Source: Bettongia penicillata ogilbyi
Taxonomy: Eukaryota; Chordata; Mammalia; Diprotodontia; Potoroidae
DNA length: 64,000 nucleotides
Direction of reading: 5' to 3'
Assembly (NCBI GenBank): GCA_023548195.1
Contig: JAJHZJ010000221.1
Span: 3,268,838 to 3,332,837, forward strand
Part shown: piece after piece, positions 32,840 through 42,700 of the stretch
Position numbering within the stretch: position 1 is the stretch's first letter
How the letters are laid out: every line of letters starts with the position of its first letter
Translations under genes and position numbers: made by a program
The notes under the pieces: model-generated
The model's input: the letters and a program-made list of their open reading frames with translations, nothing else
Told to the model about the DNA's origin: nothing
Databases searched by the model: none

Positions 32840-33312
32840 TGTAATGTTAATATAAGCTTAATGGTGGATGGGGAGAAGAGTTAAAGATCTTCCAGTCCAT
32901 TAATAGACCTCAACACTTTTTGTTAATTTCTATGGAGGCACTCGGGCAGAGGGTTATACCCTCAGATTATGAAAAGAGCATAAATACTCTGAGGTGAGGT
33001 TTTACTTTGGGGCTTACTCAGTGGAAGTGTTTGGCCAAACAAGACTCTGGGTAGCTTTAAGGACCCTCCCACATACACACACACACACTCTTCGAAAACC
33101 CAAATATTGGTGCTTCTCTCTCTGGTAACTATGTATGTATTGCTTATGGTCAGACAGTTGGAAACCCTGTCTTTTGGTCTTTGTTTCTCTGCTTATATTT
33201 TCTCTGTTGGTATATGTGTTTGATTAAAGTGATTGTTGACCCTTCAAAAGTTGCTTTCCTTTTAGAAAAGCAGATCTAAGAACCTGTGTTTTTTAGGGTC
33301 CTTGCTGTTACA
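32840..33312 (+). mobile_element. Candidate solo LTR
   Basis: 473 bp with inverted termini TGTAA and TTACA. Inside, 'gagcataaatactctgagg' resembles a TATA region and 'tgattaaagtgattgttgac' near 33222 supplies an ATTAAA polyadenylation signal about 90 bases before the end, giving a plus-strand U3-R-U5 order. A short CA run lies at 33077-33088. No clean target duplication is visible (cttat against cctgt), so the borders are less secure than for the LTR at 27311. Confidence 0.6.
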
Positions 33313-33479
33313 CCTGTTTAAAAGTTCAGCTGTTTTAGACTGTATAGGATTTATGAATACACTTCATGGTTTTGCCCTTGGTTTCTCTTATAGGTCAAAT
33401 TTTCTTCCATATTTTTGAGTTCCACATGTCAACCCTTTAATCTATCAGTTTAATAGTCCAACTTCTCAGATCCAAAAAT

Positions 33480-33975
33480 TTCAATGATTGCTCATTGACT
33501 ATTTAAAAAAGCATGAACTTAGCTTGATATTCAAAGCACCACTATCTCCCTCCATGCACCCTACTTTTCCAGGGAAACTAGAATCTTCCCCTCTTCTATG
33601 CTTATACTCACTATATTTCTTGTGCCTGGAATGCCCTTCTTCCCCCGTGTCTGCCTGGTGAAGTTCCTCTGTTACTTTGAGGTCTAGCTCAGGTCCTATT
33701 TACTCAGGGAGCTGGTGATTCCTCTCCTTTCTACTTCCCATAAGGAGAAAGTGATCTTTCCCTCCTCAAATTTCCCAGATCATTTTTTCTGAATCTCTTG
33801 ATTGCATTTTTCATGATCTGATATATATCAAAGTTATTTGAGTGCAGTTCTCTCCAACTGAGATTATATATTGTTTGAGAGGATGATCTATACATTATTT
33901 CATCTTTGCATTTCTAGCACCTATGGTTGCATCTTACATAAAGGAGCTGCTTAATAAATACTTCATGAATAATTC
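33480..33975 (+). repeat. L2 3' end (sense)
   Basis: L2 landmarks in order: 'cttgtgcctggaatgccctt', 'tctagctcaggtcctattta', 'atcatttttctga'-type tail region, 'catttctagcacctatggtt' and 'gctgcttaataaatacttca'. Confidence 0.75.
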
Positions 33976-33984
33976 AATAGTTAA

Positions 33985-34240
33985 ATACAATGAACATTTA
34001 TCAGCCATTTCTTATGTAGAAGGCTCTGTGCCATGATCTAGGGATCCAAAGACACAGAGATGAATAATATAGAGTCTCTGTTCTCTCTCAATAAGCTCGT
34101 CATCTAGTAGAGGGAACTACATATGTACAAAAATATAACATAGAATGGAATGTGCATAAAAGGGACATTATGCTATGTTATTCAAAGCTGGTAGCAAAAG
34201 TATGCAATGGAAGTAGTTGTCTAGTTTTTAACATTACTCT
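33985..34240 (-). repeat. Antisense L2 3' end
   Basis: 'tctgtgccatgatctaggga', 'gagtctctgttctctctcaa' and 'taagctcgtcatctagtaga' are the reverse complement of the L2 tail and its 'agctcctt...' box. Confidence 0.65.
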
Positions 34241-34324
34241 TTATATATCTATACATTTTTAGTGCCAAAAAAGCTTCAATTTCCATGGCATGCATAAAAT
34301 AATTATGTGATGAATTCAACCATG

Positions 34325-34535
34325 TCATCAAGTAGCATAGCATAATAGATAGAATGTTGGACTTAGAGTCCAAAAGCCCTGGGTTCAAATCCAACCATTA
34401 ACAATAACTTACCCTTGCAATTTTCTTATTAGTAAAACTGGGATAATAAAATCTGTACCTCACATGGTTTTCAGAAAACTCAAATGAGATAATGTATTTT
34501 AAGGAAAAATAAATGCCAGTAATTATTATAAAGAA
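34325..34535 (+). repeat. CORE-SINE (sense)
   Basis: Head 'tagcatagcataatagatag', B-box 'gggttcaaatccaa', then 'gtaaaactgggataataaaa' and 'caaatgagataatgtatt'. Confidence 0.7.
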
Positions 34536-34849
34536 GACTATAAGTTTCCTATTGACAGTAATGCAGACAAAGTGTGGTCTCTAATCTATACCTAAGTTTT
34601 GTAAATGTTTTGTCCTGCTTCTAAAGAGAGCTCACTGGAAAGGGATTATTTTTGGCTTACAGAACTGAAAAAGACTTCATGGAAGAAATCTTGAGCTGAG
34701 TATTGTGAGTCTAAATATTTCTTTAAGATTCCTTTATAGGACAAACCTTTGCTGACTTGAACACATACATTTCTAAGCACATTACTACCTCAGCAAGAAC
34801 ATGTATTTAAGGGTGGCATTTCTAAAACCATGGGCTGAAACAGAGTACT

Positions 34850-35200
34850 GGCGCTGAACCAACAAATCTTAAAATTGGAAGAGCTTTCAAATGCCATCTA
34901 GACAAGCCTAGGTTTGAACAAAAATCCCATTTTAACATCTCCTGCAAGCAGTCAACCAGCCTTTTCTTAAAGCCTCTAATGAAAGAAGTACCATGTCACT
35001 AGGTAGCCCCCTCCACTTTTATATTGTTCTATTTGTCATGGAGTTGATCTTACGGTAAAGCCTGTATCTGCCTTCTGTGGTCAAGATGGATAAGTGTGAC
35101 AATCTTTTACATACTTGGCAGATGGTGGGCATTTCTCCCCTGAGTCTCCTATACTGCTTGGTTCAAAGGATAGCTATGAGAAAATGAAGGCTTTTGTATA
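34850..35200 (-). repeat. CR1/L3 LINE fragment (antisense)
   Basis: 'cttaaaattggaagagcttt', 'gcagtcaaccagccttttct', 'taaagcctctaatgaaagaa' and 'tagccccctccacttttata' follow the reverse complement of a CR1/L3 3' region (the stretch encoding W-N-x-L-P-x-E-V-V and its tail). Confidence 0.6.
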
Positions 35201-35644
35201 AAACTTTGACCTTCTGATTATAAAATTATTTTCAATTTTGAAAAATTGCTTCAGCTTCCCCTACATATGTGCTGCTCAGTCTGAGAAGATGAGAAGAGAT
35301 TTTTAGTATGACCATTTTTATAGCTTGAAAGATAAACAATTCTATCTGTTTCAAATATCCCATTTGTTGCTATGTGTTCTCCAAGGGAGCCTGGCCATCT
35401 CCTCCACCCCGGAATTATTTACACTGGCTTACATTCATTCATTCTGGACACCTTTACAGAAGGGGAACTGAAATAACTTGTTCTGAGATTCCCAAACTTG
35501 GAATTGATGCCTCACCTTCTTATGTGATTTCGTAACACCTCCTAGTCTTCCCTAAGATATTGGGAGGTGGCATAAGAGAAAGAATCAGAAGCTTTCTTTC
35601 CATAAGAATCAATTAATTGGCCAGCATTTATTTTATGTGTCAGC

Positions 35645-35905
35645 TTGGGGGTAGCTAAATGGTACATTGAATAGACTGTTGGGTCTAGTGTCAGACCTGA
35701 CTTCAAATCTAGCCAAAGACACTAACTATATGACCCTGGGCAAGTAACTTAACCCTGTTTGCCTCAGTTTCCTCATCTGTAAAAGGAACTGAAGAAGGAC
35801 ATAACAAGCCACTCTAGTATCTTTGCCAAGAACATTTCAAATGGGGTCATGAAGAGTCAGACATGATTACTGCAACTCAACAACAAAAGCAGCGACAAAA
35901 ACAAC
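35645..35905 (+). repeat. tRNA-derived marsupial SINE (sense)
   Basis: Head 'gtagctaaatggtacattga', B-box 'acttcaaatctagc', core 'tttcctcatctgtaaaagga', and the tail 'aatggggtcatgaagagtca' followed by 'gacatgattactgcaactc' and an A-rich end. Same family as 16118, 24822 and 44065. Confidence 0.8.
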
Positions 35906-35974
35906 ATATCAGGCACTGTAAAAGCCTGGGTATAGTCCTTATTCTATGACTAATTTGTGATGTGTAACAGCACA

Positions 35975-36300
35975 TAGGGAAGCTAGGTGGTACAGTGGAT
36001 AGAACACCAGTGCAAGAGTCAGGAGGACCTGACTTCAAATCTCGCCTCAGATACTTGGCACTCACTACCTGTGTGACCTTGGGCAAGTCACTTAACCCCA
36101 GTTACCTCATCCTGGGTCATCTCCAGTCATCCTGATGAATATCTGGTCACTGGATCCAGATGGCTCTGGAGGATAAGTAACGCTGATGACCTGCACAGCC
36201 CTCCCTCACTCAAAACAAAGTCAAGTGCAAGTCATGTCATAATTTCTCTGATGGAATGATCTTCTTCGGCAATGAAAGATGAACACACACACAGCAGCAC
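35975..36300 (+). repeat. tRNA-headed SINE with RTE-like tail (sense)
   Basis: Head 'gctaggtggtacagtggata', B-box 'acttcaaatctcgc', 'gcaagtcacttaaccccagt', then the RTE-like part 'catcctgatgaatatctggt', 'aacaaagtcaagtgcaagtc' and 'ggcaatgaaagatgaacaca' ending in a CA run. It is the sense version of the copies at 39639 and 61037. Confidence 0.82.
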
Positions 36301-36339
36301 ATAGAAGACTCGAAAAGCTAGAGAGGTTCCAAGATATGG

Positions 36340-36490
36340 AGCACAGAATATAATAATAGTTAGCATTTGTGTAGTGTTTTAAGATTTCAAAAACACTTTA
36401 CAAATGCTATCTCATTTTCATTTATCCTGACAATAATTCTGGAGGGTAGCTATTATTATACCCATTAACTGAGACACATAGAAACAGAGT
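36340..36490 (-). repeat. Antisense CORE-SINE/MIR fragment
   Basis: 'gttttaagatttcaaaaaca', 'tttacaaatgctatctcatt' and 'ctggagggtagctattatta' are the reverse complement of the SINE 3' half. Confidence 0.65.
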
Positions 36491-36949
36491 TTGTGGGATA
36501 TGTTATGGTGGAGCTCACTAAGCATGACCTCAATTTTCTTAATAAGGAAGATGTGCCAGTCATCTGCACAGACAAGGAATAAAGATAAAATTTGGAGCTT
36601 GAGAAGACAAGGTTCAAAACAGCCACTGTGGAAAGCATTAGTCAGAGATGAATAAGAAGTTTTCCCTGTAGCAATGAGGACACTGTTAAGGTTAGATAAC
36701 ATTTGTAGTGGACCCAGCTGGTAGAGTTGTTTTATTTTCTTTAATAGTGTTGAACAGAGGAAGAGCAAGAGCAGGGTGTGACTGAATCAGTAGCAATGAC
36801 TTCTGGAACTCTCCATGCACAGATGGTAAGGGGGTGAGACAACTGGTCAAAAGAAGATTACAGGAAACCCTTTGCTGGCATTGGATGCAGGACTCTGTTG
36901 CATTGCCTGTATGCACTTCTGGGTGATGGGAAAGATCAAAACACAACAA
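36491..36949. other. Unassigned interval upstream of element C
   Basis: It may be upstream (5') sequence of the old element C, but it does not align by eye with the 5' UTRs of A, B or D. The 168-aa minus-strand frame 36692-37198 runs antisense into the ORF1 relic and is not called. Confidence 0.3.
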
Positions 36950-37237
36950 AGTCAAAACTGCTATATCCAAAGCCTCAAAGATAAATGTGAATTGGTCCTC
37001 CAAAAAGAATTCTGGGAAGAGCTCAAAAATTATTTGGTTTTCAAAATTAAAAAAGATAGTTAGAGGATAATTTGGGAAGTGAAATAAGAGTAATGCAAGA
37101 AAATAATGGAAAAAAGAGTTAACAGCCTGGCAAAAGAGGCACAAAAATTCTGAAGAAAATAACACCTTAGAATAGGCCAAATGGTAAAAGAGGTGCAAAA
37201 ATTCACTGAACAGAATTCCTTAAAAAGCAGAATTTGG
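36950..37237 (+). pseudogene. ORF1 relic of HAL1/L1-like element C, part 1
   Basis: From 'gcctcaaagataaatgtgaa' this follows the ORF1 N-terminal region (E-L-K-N-Y-x-V-F, corresponding to ELKKDFENQ), then decayed coiled coil with unit-like segments (N-S-E-E-N-N-T-L and H-x-E-Q-N-S-L-K-S-R-I). It has many frameshifts and is clearly older than copies 1 and B. It is split at 37237 by an L1 insertion and resumes at 37739. Confidence 0.65.
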
Positions 37238-37738
37238 GAATACTATTGTGCTATAAGAAATGATGAACAAGAAGACTTCCGAGAGGCCTGGAAGGACTTA
37301 TATGAACTGATGCTGAGCGAAAGGAGCAGAACCAGGAGAACTTTGTACACAGTAACAACCACAGTGTGCGAGGAATTCTTGTGGTAGACTTAGAACTTCA
37401 TTGCAATGCAAGGACTTAAAAAATTCCCAATGGACTCTTTAGGTAAAATGCCATCTGCATCAAGGGAAAGAATTATGGGATTAGACTGCAGAATGCAGCA
37501 GAATATTTTCTTTTGTATTATGTTTTATGATTTCTTCCATTTATTTTAATTATTCTATGTAACATGACTAAGGTGAAAATGTATTTAATAGGAATGTATG
37601 TGTAGAAACTATATAAGATTATACACCATCTCAGGGAGGGAGTGAGGAGGGAGGGGGGAAACAGGAGGAGGGAGGGGAAAAATCTAAGATATATGAAAGT
37701 GACTGTGGAACACTGGAAACAAATAAAATAATTTAAAT
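37238..37738 (+). mobile_element. 5'-truncated L1 inserted in ORF1 relic C, with TSD
   Basis: About 500 bp of L1 3' end (ORF2 C-terminus EYYCAIRNDEQEDF to LYTVTTT, 3' UTR with a ggaggg purine tract at 37635-37680, tail AATAAAATAATTT) are flanked by direct repeats: 'ttaaaaagcagaatttgg' (37220-37237) and 'ttaaaaagcagaattgg' (37739-37755), 17-18 bp with one T difference. The 5' break falls within ORF2, typical of target-primed reverse transcription that stopped early. Confidence 0.88.
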
Positions 37739-39062
37739 TTAAAAAGCAGAATTGGTCAAATGGAAAAAGATGTTCAGAAATTCACTGAAGAAAACAACTC
37801 TTTAAAAAGTAGAATGGTCCAAATGGAAAAGAAGATGTAAAAACTCACTGAAGAGAATAATTCCTTAAAAATTAGAATTGGTCAAGTGGAAGCTAAGACA
37901 TGACAAAACAAGCAAACAAAATCAAAAGAATGAAAAAATAGAAGAAAATGTAAAATATCTCTTTGAAAAGTAGATTGAGGAGAGAACATTTAAGAATTAC
38001 TGACTACTGGAAAGCCATGATAGAAAAAAAAGAGTCCAGAGCTCATGTTTCCAGGAATTATCAAGGAAAACTGCCCTGAATCCTGAAAACTGAAGCCTAA
38101 AATCAGAGGGTAAAATAGAAATCGAAAGAATCCACTGATCACCTCCTGAAAGAGATACCAACATGAAAATTCCCAGGAATATTATGGCCAAATTCCAGTG
38201 CTCCCAGGTCAAGGAAAAAATATTGAGAGCAATTCAAATATCATAGAGCCACAACCAGGCTACCATAAGATTTAGCTGCTTCTACATTAAAGGATCAGAG
38301 GGTTTGGAATATGATTGTAGAGAACAAGGGAGCTAGGATTACAACCCAAGAATCCTCTACCCAGCAAAACTGAGTATAATCTGACAGGAGAAAAAATGGG
38401 CATTTAATGAAATACAGGAATTTCAAGCATTCCTGATGAAAAGATCAGAGCTGAATAGGAATTTTGAGTTTCAAATACAAGACTCAAGAGAAACATGAAA
38501 AGGTAAACAAGAAAGAAAAATCATAAATGATTCAATAAGACTAAACTGTTTACATCATACATGGGAAGATAATACTTGTAAGTCCTTAAAACTTTATCAT
38601 TATCAGGTCAGTGTGAAGGAGTATGCATAGACAGAGGGCACAGGTGTGAATTAACTTAGATGGGATGATATCTTATAAAATAAAAATAACTAGTGAGAAA
38701 GAAGGATGACTGTGATAGGATGATATCTAAAAAAATAAAGGGGTGAGAAAGAGGGCTCCACTGGAAAAGGAGAAGGGAAGAGGTAGAATGGGATAAAAGA
38801 GCTTTTGTAGTAGAGGGAAAGATATGGAAGGTGTCAGGGAACTTTACTCTTATCATAATTAGCTCAAGGAAATAACATACAGACTCAGCTGAGTACGGAA
38901 ATCTATCTTAGCCTACAGGGAAGTAGGAAGGGAAATGGATAAGAGGTGAGGCTGATAGAAAGGAGGGTGAATTGTGGGTGACCATGGTCAGAAGCAAAAT
39001 ATTTTTGAGGAAGGACGAGTGAAAGGAGAGTGAGAAGGATAGAGAGGGGGATACACAAAATC
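37739..39062 (+). pseudogene. ORF1 relic and 3' region of element C, part 2
   Basis: Coiled-coil units continue (K-F-T-E-E-N-N-S-L-K-S-R-M, then K-L-T-E-E-N-N-S-L-K-I-R-I), followed by the RRM region near 37960-38120 and the C-terminal region with 'ctacccagcaaaactgagta' (38358-38377). After ORF1 (about 38490) comes the HAL1-type 3' region, recognisable by 'aaactgtttacatcatacat' and 'tatcttagcctacagggaag'. The last 100 bp and tail of that region are missing: at about 39062 it passes into L1 ORF2 sequence. The coiled coil here has four 21-residue units against three in copies 1, A and B. Confidence 0.65.
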
Positions 39063-39638
39063 ATAATGGTGGGAACATTTTTATAGCAAGTTTGTCTCCT
39101 AAATGCCTCATTTCTCAAATTTATAGAGAACTGAGTCAAATGTATAAGAATACAAGTCATTTCATGATTGACAAGTGATCAAAGAATATGAACAGGCAGT
39201 TTTTAGAAAAAGAGATCAAACCTATAAGTAGTCGTATGAAAAAAAGCTCTAAATCACTATTGATTAGAGAAATAAAATTAAAACATTTTTGGGCCAGCAC
39301 CTCACACTTATCAGATTGGGTAATATGACAGAAAGGGAAAATGATAAATGTTGGAGGGTACTTGGGGAAATTGGAACATTAATGCCCTATTGGTGGAATT
39401 GTGAATTGATCCAACCATTCTGGAGAGCAATTTGGAACTATGTCAAGGGATATAAAACCATACATATCCTGTGATCTAGCAATATCACTACTAGGTCTGT
39501 ATCCCAAGGAGATTAAAGAAGAAAATGTACATGTACAAAAATATCTATTGCAGCTCTTTTAGTGGTGACAAAGAATTGGAATTGAGGTGATGCCCATCAA
39601 TTGGGGAATGGCTGAACAAGTTGTGGTATATGATTGTG
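39063..39638 (+). pseudogene. L1 ORF2 C-terminal relic, part 1
   Basis: L1 ORF2 in sense: 'gaatatgaacaggcagtttt', then a frame 39289-39474 with L-I-R-L-G-N-M-T, CWRVLGEIGTL, WWNC and QPFWRAIWNY. This corresponds to the cysteine motif near the ORF2 C-terminus (C-x3-C-x7-H-x4-C). Here the first and last Cys remain but the second Cys is Leu and the His is Pro, so the motif is broken. It is interrupted by a SINE at 39639. Confidence 0.78.
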
Positions 39639-39953
39639 TATGTGTTCGTCCTTCATTACTGAAGACCATGCCATCGGAGAAATAATGACATGACTTGCAC
39701 TTGACTCTGTTTTGAGTGAGAGAGGGCTGTGCAGGTCACCAGCCTCACTTCTCCTCCAGAGTCATCTGGTATCCAGTGACCGGATATTCATCAGGATGAC
39801 TGGAGATGACCCAGGATGAGGTAATTGGGGTTAAGTGACTTGCCCAAGGTCACACAGCTAGTGAGTATCAAGTGTCTGAGGGTGGGATTTGAACTCAGGT
39901 CCTCCTGACTCCTGCACTGGTACTCTGTTCCACTGCACCACCTAGCTGCCCCA
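39639..39953 (-). repeat. tRNA-headed, RTE-tailed SINE with perfect 13-bp TSD
   Basis: Antisense SINE: 'tgtgttcgtccttcattact' and 'gacatgacttgcacttgact' form the RTE-like tail, 'gacttgcccaaggtcacaca' the core, B-box complement 'gatttgaactcagg', and the tRNA-like head lies at the right end ('ccactgcaccacctagctgc'). It is flanked by identical 'gtatatgattgtg' at 39626-39638 and 39954-39966, inside an L1 relic. Confidence 0.9.
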
Positions 39954-40450
39954 GTATATGATTGTGATGGAATACTGTTGTACTATAAGAAATGACAAGC
40001 AGAATCCTTTCAGGAAAACCTGGAAAGACTTACATGAACTGACACAAAATGAAGTTAGCAGAACAAGAAGAGCATATATAGTTACAGCAATATTGTATAA
40101 TGATCAACTGTGAAAGACTTAGCTCTTCTTGGTAATACAATGATCTAAGACAGTTCCAAAGGACTTGTGATGAAAAACGCTATCCATGTCCAGAGGAAAG
40201 ACTGAAGGATTCTGAATGTAGATTGAAGCAAACTTTCGTAAAACTTTATTTTTCTTTCGGTTTCCTTGGGAATGGTTTCTTTCAAACATGACTGATATGG
40301 ATATATATTTTATATGACTCCACCTGTAAGGTCTATTTGCTTTCTCAGTGAGGGAGGAGGAGAGTGAGGGAGAGAGAATTTAGAACTCAGAATTTTTTTA
40401 AATTAATATTAAAAATTGTTTCTATTTAAAATCAGGAAGAATAAAGTGTT
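39954..40450 (+). mobile_element. L1 3' end, part 2
   Basis: This continues the L1 after the SINE: ORF2 end ('gatggaatactgttgtacta', 'aatgacaagcagaatccttt'), 3' UTR with 'gaacatttt'-type and 'tttcaaacatgactgatatg' segments, the purine tract 'gagggaggaggagagtgagg' (40352-40371) and an A/T-rich tail with AATAAA at about 40441. Confidence 0.75.
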
Positions 40451-40489
40451 TTTAAAAATTGCAAAGATAAAAAATAGAGTAAGAGCAGA

Positions 40490-41480
40490 ACAAAACACAT
40501 AGTGGCTCAAGTTTGGGGACTTATAAGATGTTAATGGCGGAGTATCAAAGTGGGACCAGGCTTCATGTGTGGAAAGCAATACCTTGACTCTAGAATGAAA
40601 GTTGTGAGGGGAAAAGTAAATCCATTGCAGGGGAACACGTAGTGTTGGAAGGACTGGACGTTGTGAGAATAATGAGAGCTAAAAGGAGAGATGGAATGGC
40701 CAATAAATTGTGATCAACCATGGGAATTTTAGATTTCCTGACTTTGAGGCTGAAGTAGTTTTAGGTGATGATGAGAACTAGTTATAGTCATCTCTGTGGG
40801 CGGCTGACAAAAAGAGGACATGCAAATGATTAGAAATTGGAGATCTGGAAATTTGACGGGATAGCATCATGAATATTGAAGTTCCCAAGTATGAAGGAAG
40901 GAGTCTGGGATGGAGATGATGTCTGTCAGGCAGGTAGCGACCCCTGGAAGAAAAAGGGACTGGCCTGAAAATTGAGAAATCAAAGCAACAAGTGTGTAAA
41001 TATGTGATATGAACAGGTGAAGGGAACCTGAAAGAAGGAGAGGATGTAGAATGATGGTGGCAGAGGAAGAGTCTGCAAATGGCACTAATGAGAAGCAAGG
41101 AATATGTGAACTTTTCCATGTATCTATGTATCAGAGGGCATTAGAGAAGCAATACCAAAAACTTCAGGAAAACATGTCATCTGGAAAAAGCCAGGTTGTT
41201 GGCACCAGAAGACAGAATTGTGAGAAAAAGATTGGGATCGAAGGCCAGTTCGTTAGTCCAAGAGCAAAGGTTTCAGAAGGCCAGTGAAAGAGAAGAGGAT
41301 AAGGGGAGGATGGAGACTGGAGAAAGGTAGGGTTGATTTAGATAAAGTTGAGCATTTGAGATGTAGTGTACAGAAGCTGTTTTTCCCTGAGAAGAAACAA
41401 TGCTAAGTAAGAGGCAGAAGTTTCCAAGAGATAAGGGGAAATACCAGGAATGCAGAAACTGTTCTATGTTCCATCCAAGC
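40490..41480 (-). repeat. Antisense L2 relic (upstream ORF region)
   Basis: The minus strand of 40778-41119 still has a 113-codon frame. It resembles the L2 endonuclease-domain region, with a L-G-T-S-I-F-M segment where L2 has the L-G-D-F-N-I-H motif; if so, the catalytic Asp is lost. 'agaggataaggggaggatgg' and 'gagcatttgagatgtagtgt' are typical antisense L2 runs. Assignment by eye only. Confidence 0.45.
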
Positions 41481-41790
41481 ACAGTCCGAGATTTTCCCAC
41501 TGCTAGGTCTTTGTTCACATCATTGCCTATGGCTAGAATGCCCTATTGCCTGATCCCTGCCTTTTGAAATCCTACTCATCCTTCAGTCAGTCCTTCATGA
41601 GTCAGTTGTAATATCACATCTTCCCTGGTCACTCCCCGATGGCTCCTTATTGGTCTCCCTGCCTCAAGACTCTTCCCATTCCAGTCCATCCTCCCCATAC
41701 ACCATCAAATCAATTTTCTTTAAGTTCAGACCTAACCACTTCACTCGTCTACTCACAAAATCAAGTGGCTCCATGCTGTCTCTAGGGGGA
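41481..41790 (+). repeat. L2 fragments (sense)
   Basis: Two L2 segments: 'tctttgttcacatcattgcc' to 'cttccctggtcactcc', then 'ttattggtctccctgcctca' to 'actcacaaaatcaagtggct'. The order within L2 is reversed between the two, so they are separate copies or a rearranged one. Confidence 0.65.
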
Positions 41791-42448
41791 AAAATAAACC
41801 CTTTTCAAAAATATTTTTATTTATTTTATTTTTAATTTATAGAATAAAAGAAGCACTTCTGTAACATAGTATAAAAAGATGATTGCCTATAAAACTGCAA
41901 ATTTAGTATGTACAATTTACTGTTCCTTTTAAATATAAGATAAAGTTATCATGTATTTTTTCTTTTTTATTATATTTATTATTATACTATTTTTAAAATT
42001 TTTTCTTCCCCTCCTCCACCCTAGAGTTGGATACCATTAGACATAAGTGTGCATACATGTGTATGTGTGTGCATGTAAAATCATTCTATAAATATTCTAT
42101 TTATCAGTTCTTTTCTGGATGCAGATAGTGTCTTCCTTTATAGGTCCTTTGCACTTGATTTGGATTTTTATGATGGTCAAAATGACTTATTCACTAAAAG
42201 TTTTTCTAGAAAGAATATTTCTGTTACTTTATACAATGTTGTCTTGTTTCTGACCATTTTTCTCTTCATTATTTCATGCAAGTCTTTCATGTTTTTCTAA
42301 GATCATTGAGCTTATCATTTTTTATAGCACAGTAGTATTGCATCATAATCATATACCATGACTTGTTCAGACATTCAACAATTGATGAGCATCCCCAAAA
42401 TTTCCAGTTTTTTGCCCCATGAAGATAGCTGCTATAAATATTTTAGAA
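41791..42448 (-). mobile_element. Old L1 3' end (antisense), part 1
   Basis: A T-rich start at 41800 (the A-rich tail on the minus strand) leads to the 3' UTR and then the ORF2 end on the minus strand ('cacagtagtattgcatcata', 'ccatgacttgttcagacatt', 'gatgagcatccccaaaattt'). It is split by a short L1 insertion at 42449 and resumes at 42582. Confidence 0.65.
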
Positions 42449-42581
42449 GATGCTTGTTTTCCCAGTGGAAGGTGGGAGAGAGGGAGAAAAGAAGAGAATT
42501 CGGAACTCAAAGTTTTAAAAATGAATGTTAAAAATTGTTTTCATATGTAACTAGGGAAAAATAAAACACTAAATTTTAAAA
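42449..42581 (+). mobile_element. 133-bp severely 5'-truncated L1 tail with perfect 15-bp TSD
   Basis: Only the last 133 bases of an L1-like 3' UTR are present: the purine tract, 'ggaactcaaagttttaaaaa', 'atgttaaaaattgttttcat' and AATAAAACACT. The flanks repeat 'ataaatattttagaa' exactly (42434-42448 and 42582-42596). It lies in opposite orientation to its L1 host. Confidence 0.9.
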
Positions 42582-42596
42582 ATAAATATTTTAGAA

Positions 42597-42700
42597 CATA
42601 TAGGCTCTTTTTCTTTTCCCTTAATCATTTTTGGAAATAGACCAAGCAGGGGTGTTACTGAGTCAAAGGGTATAGGCATTTTAATAACTCCCTGCACAAA
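42597..42700 (-). mobile_element. Old L1 3' end (antisense), part 2
   Basis: This continues the host L1: 'gctctttttcttttccctta', 'aagcaggggtgttactgagt' and 'caaagggtataggcatttta' are the complement of the ORF2 DPA-x-PLLG region. Confidence 0.65.

Noticed and set aside
35975..36080. Possible tRNA genes (A-box and B-box) at several SINE heads
   Set aside because: The heads are joined to SINE bodies, lack a complete cloverleaf and 3' acceptor, and recur as dispersed copies; they are SINE promoters, not tRNA genes.
36692..37198. 168-codon minus-strand frame
   Set aside because: Runs antisense through the ORF1 relic of element C and unassigned sequence; no domain, and K/E complement bias explains the F/L content.
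40778..41119. 113-codon minus frame considered as a host exon
   Set aside because: Neighbouring sequence is antisense L2 and the frame lies on the L2 sense strand where the endonuclease region should be; a splice-bounded exon is not evident.
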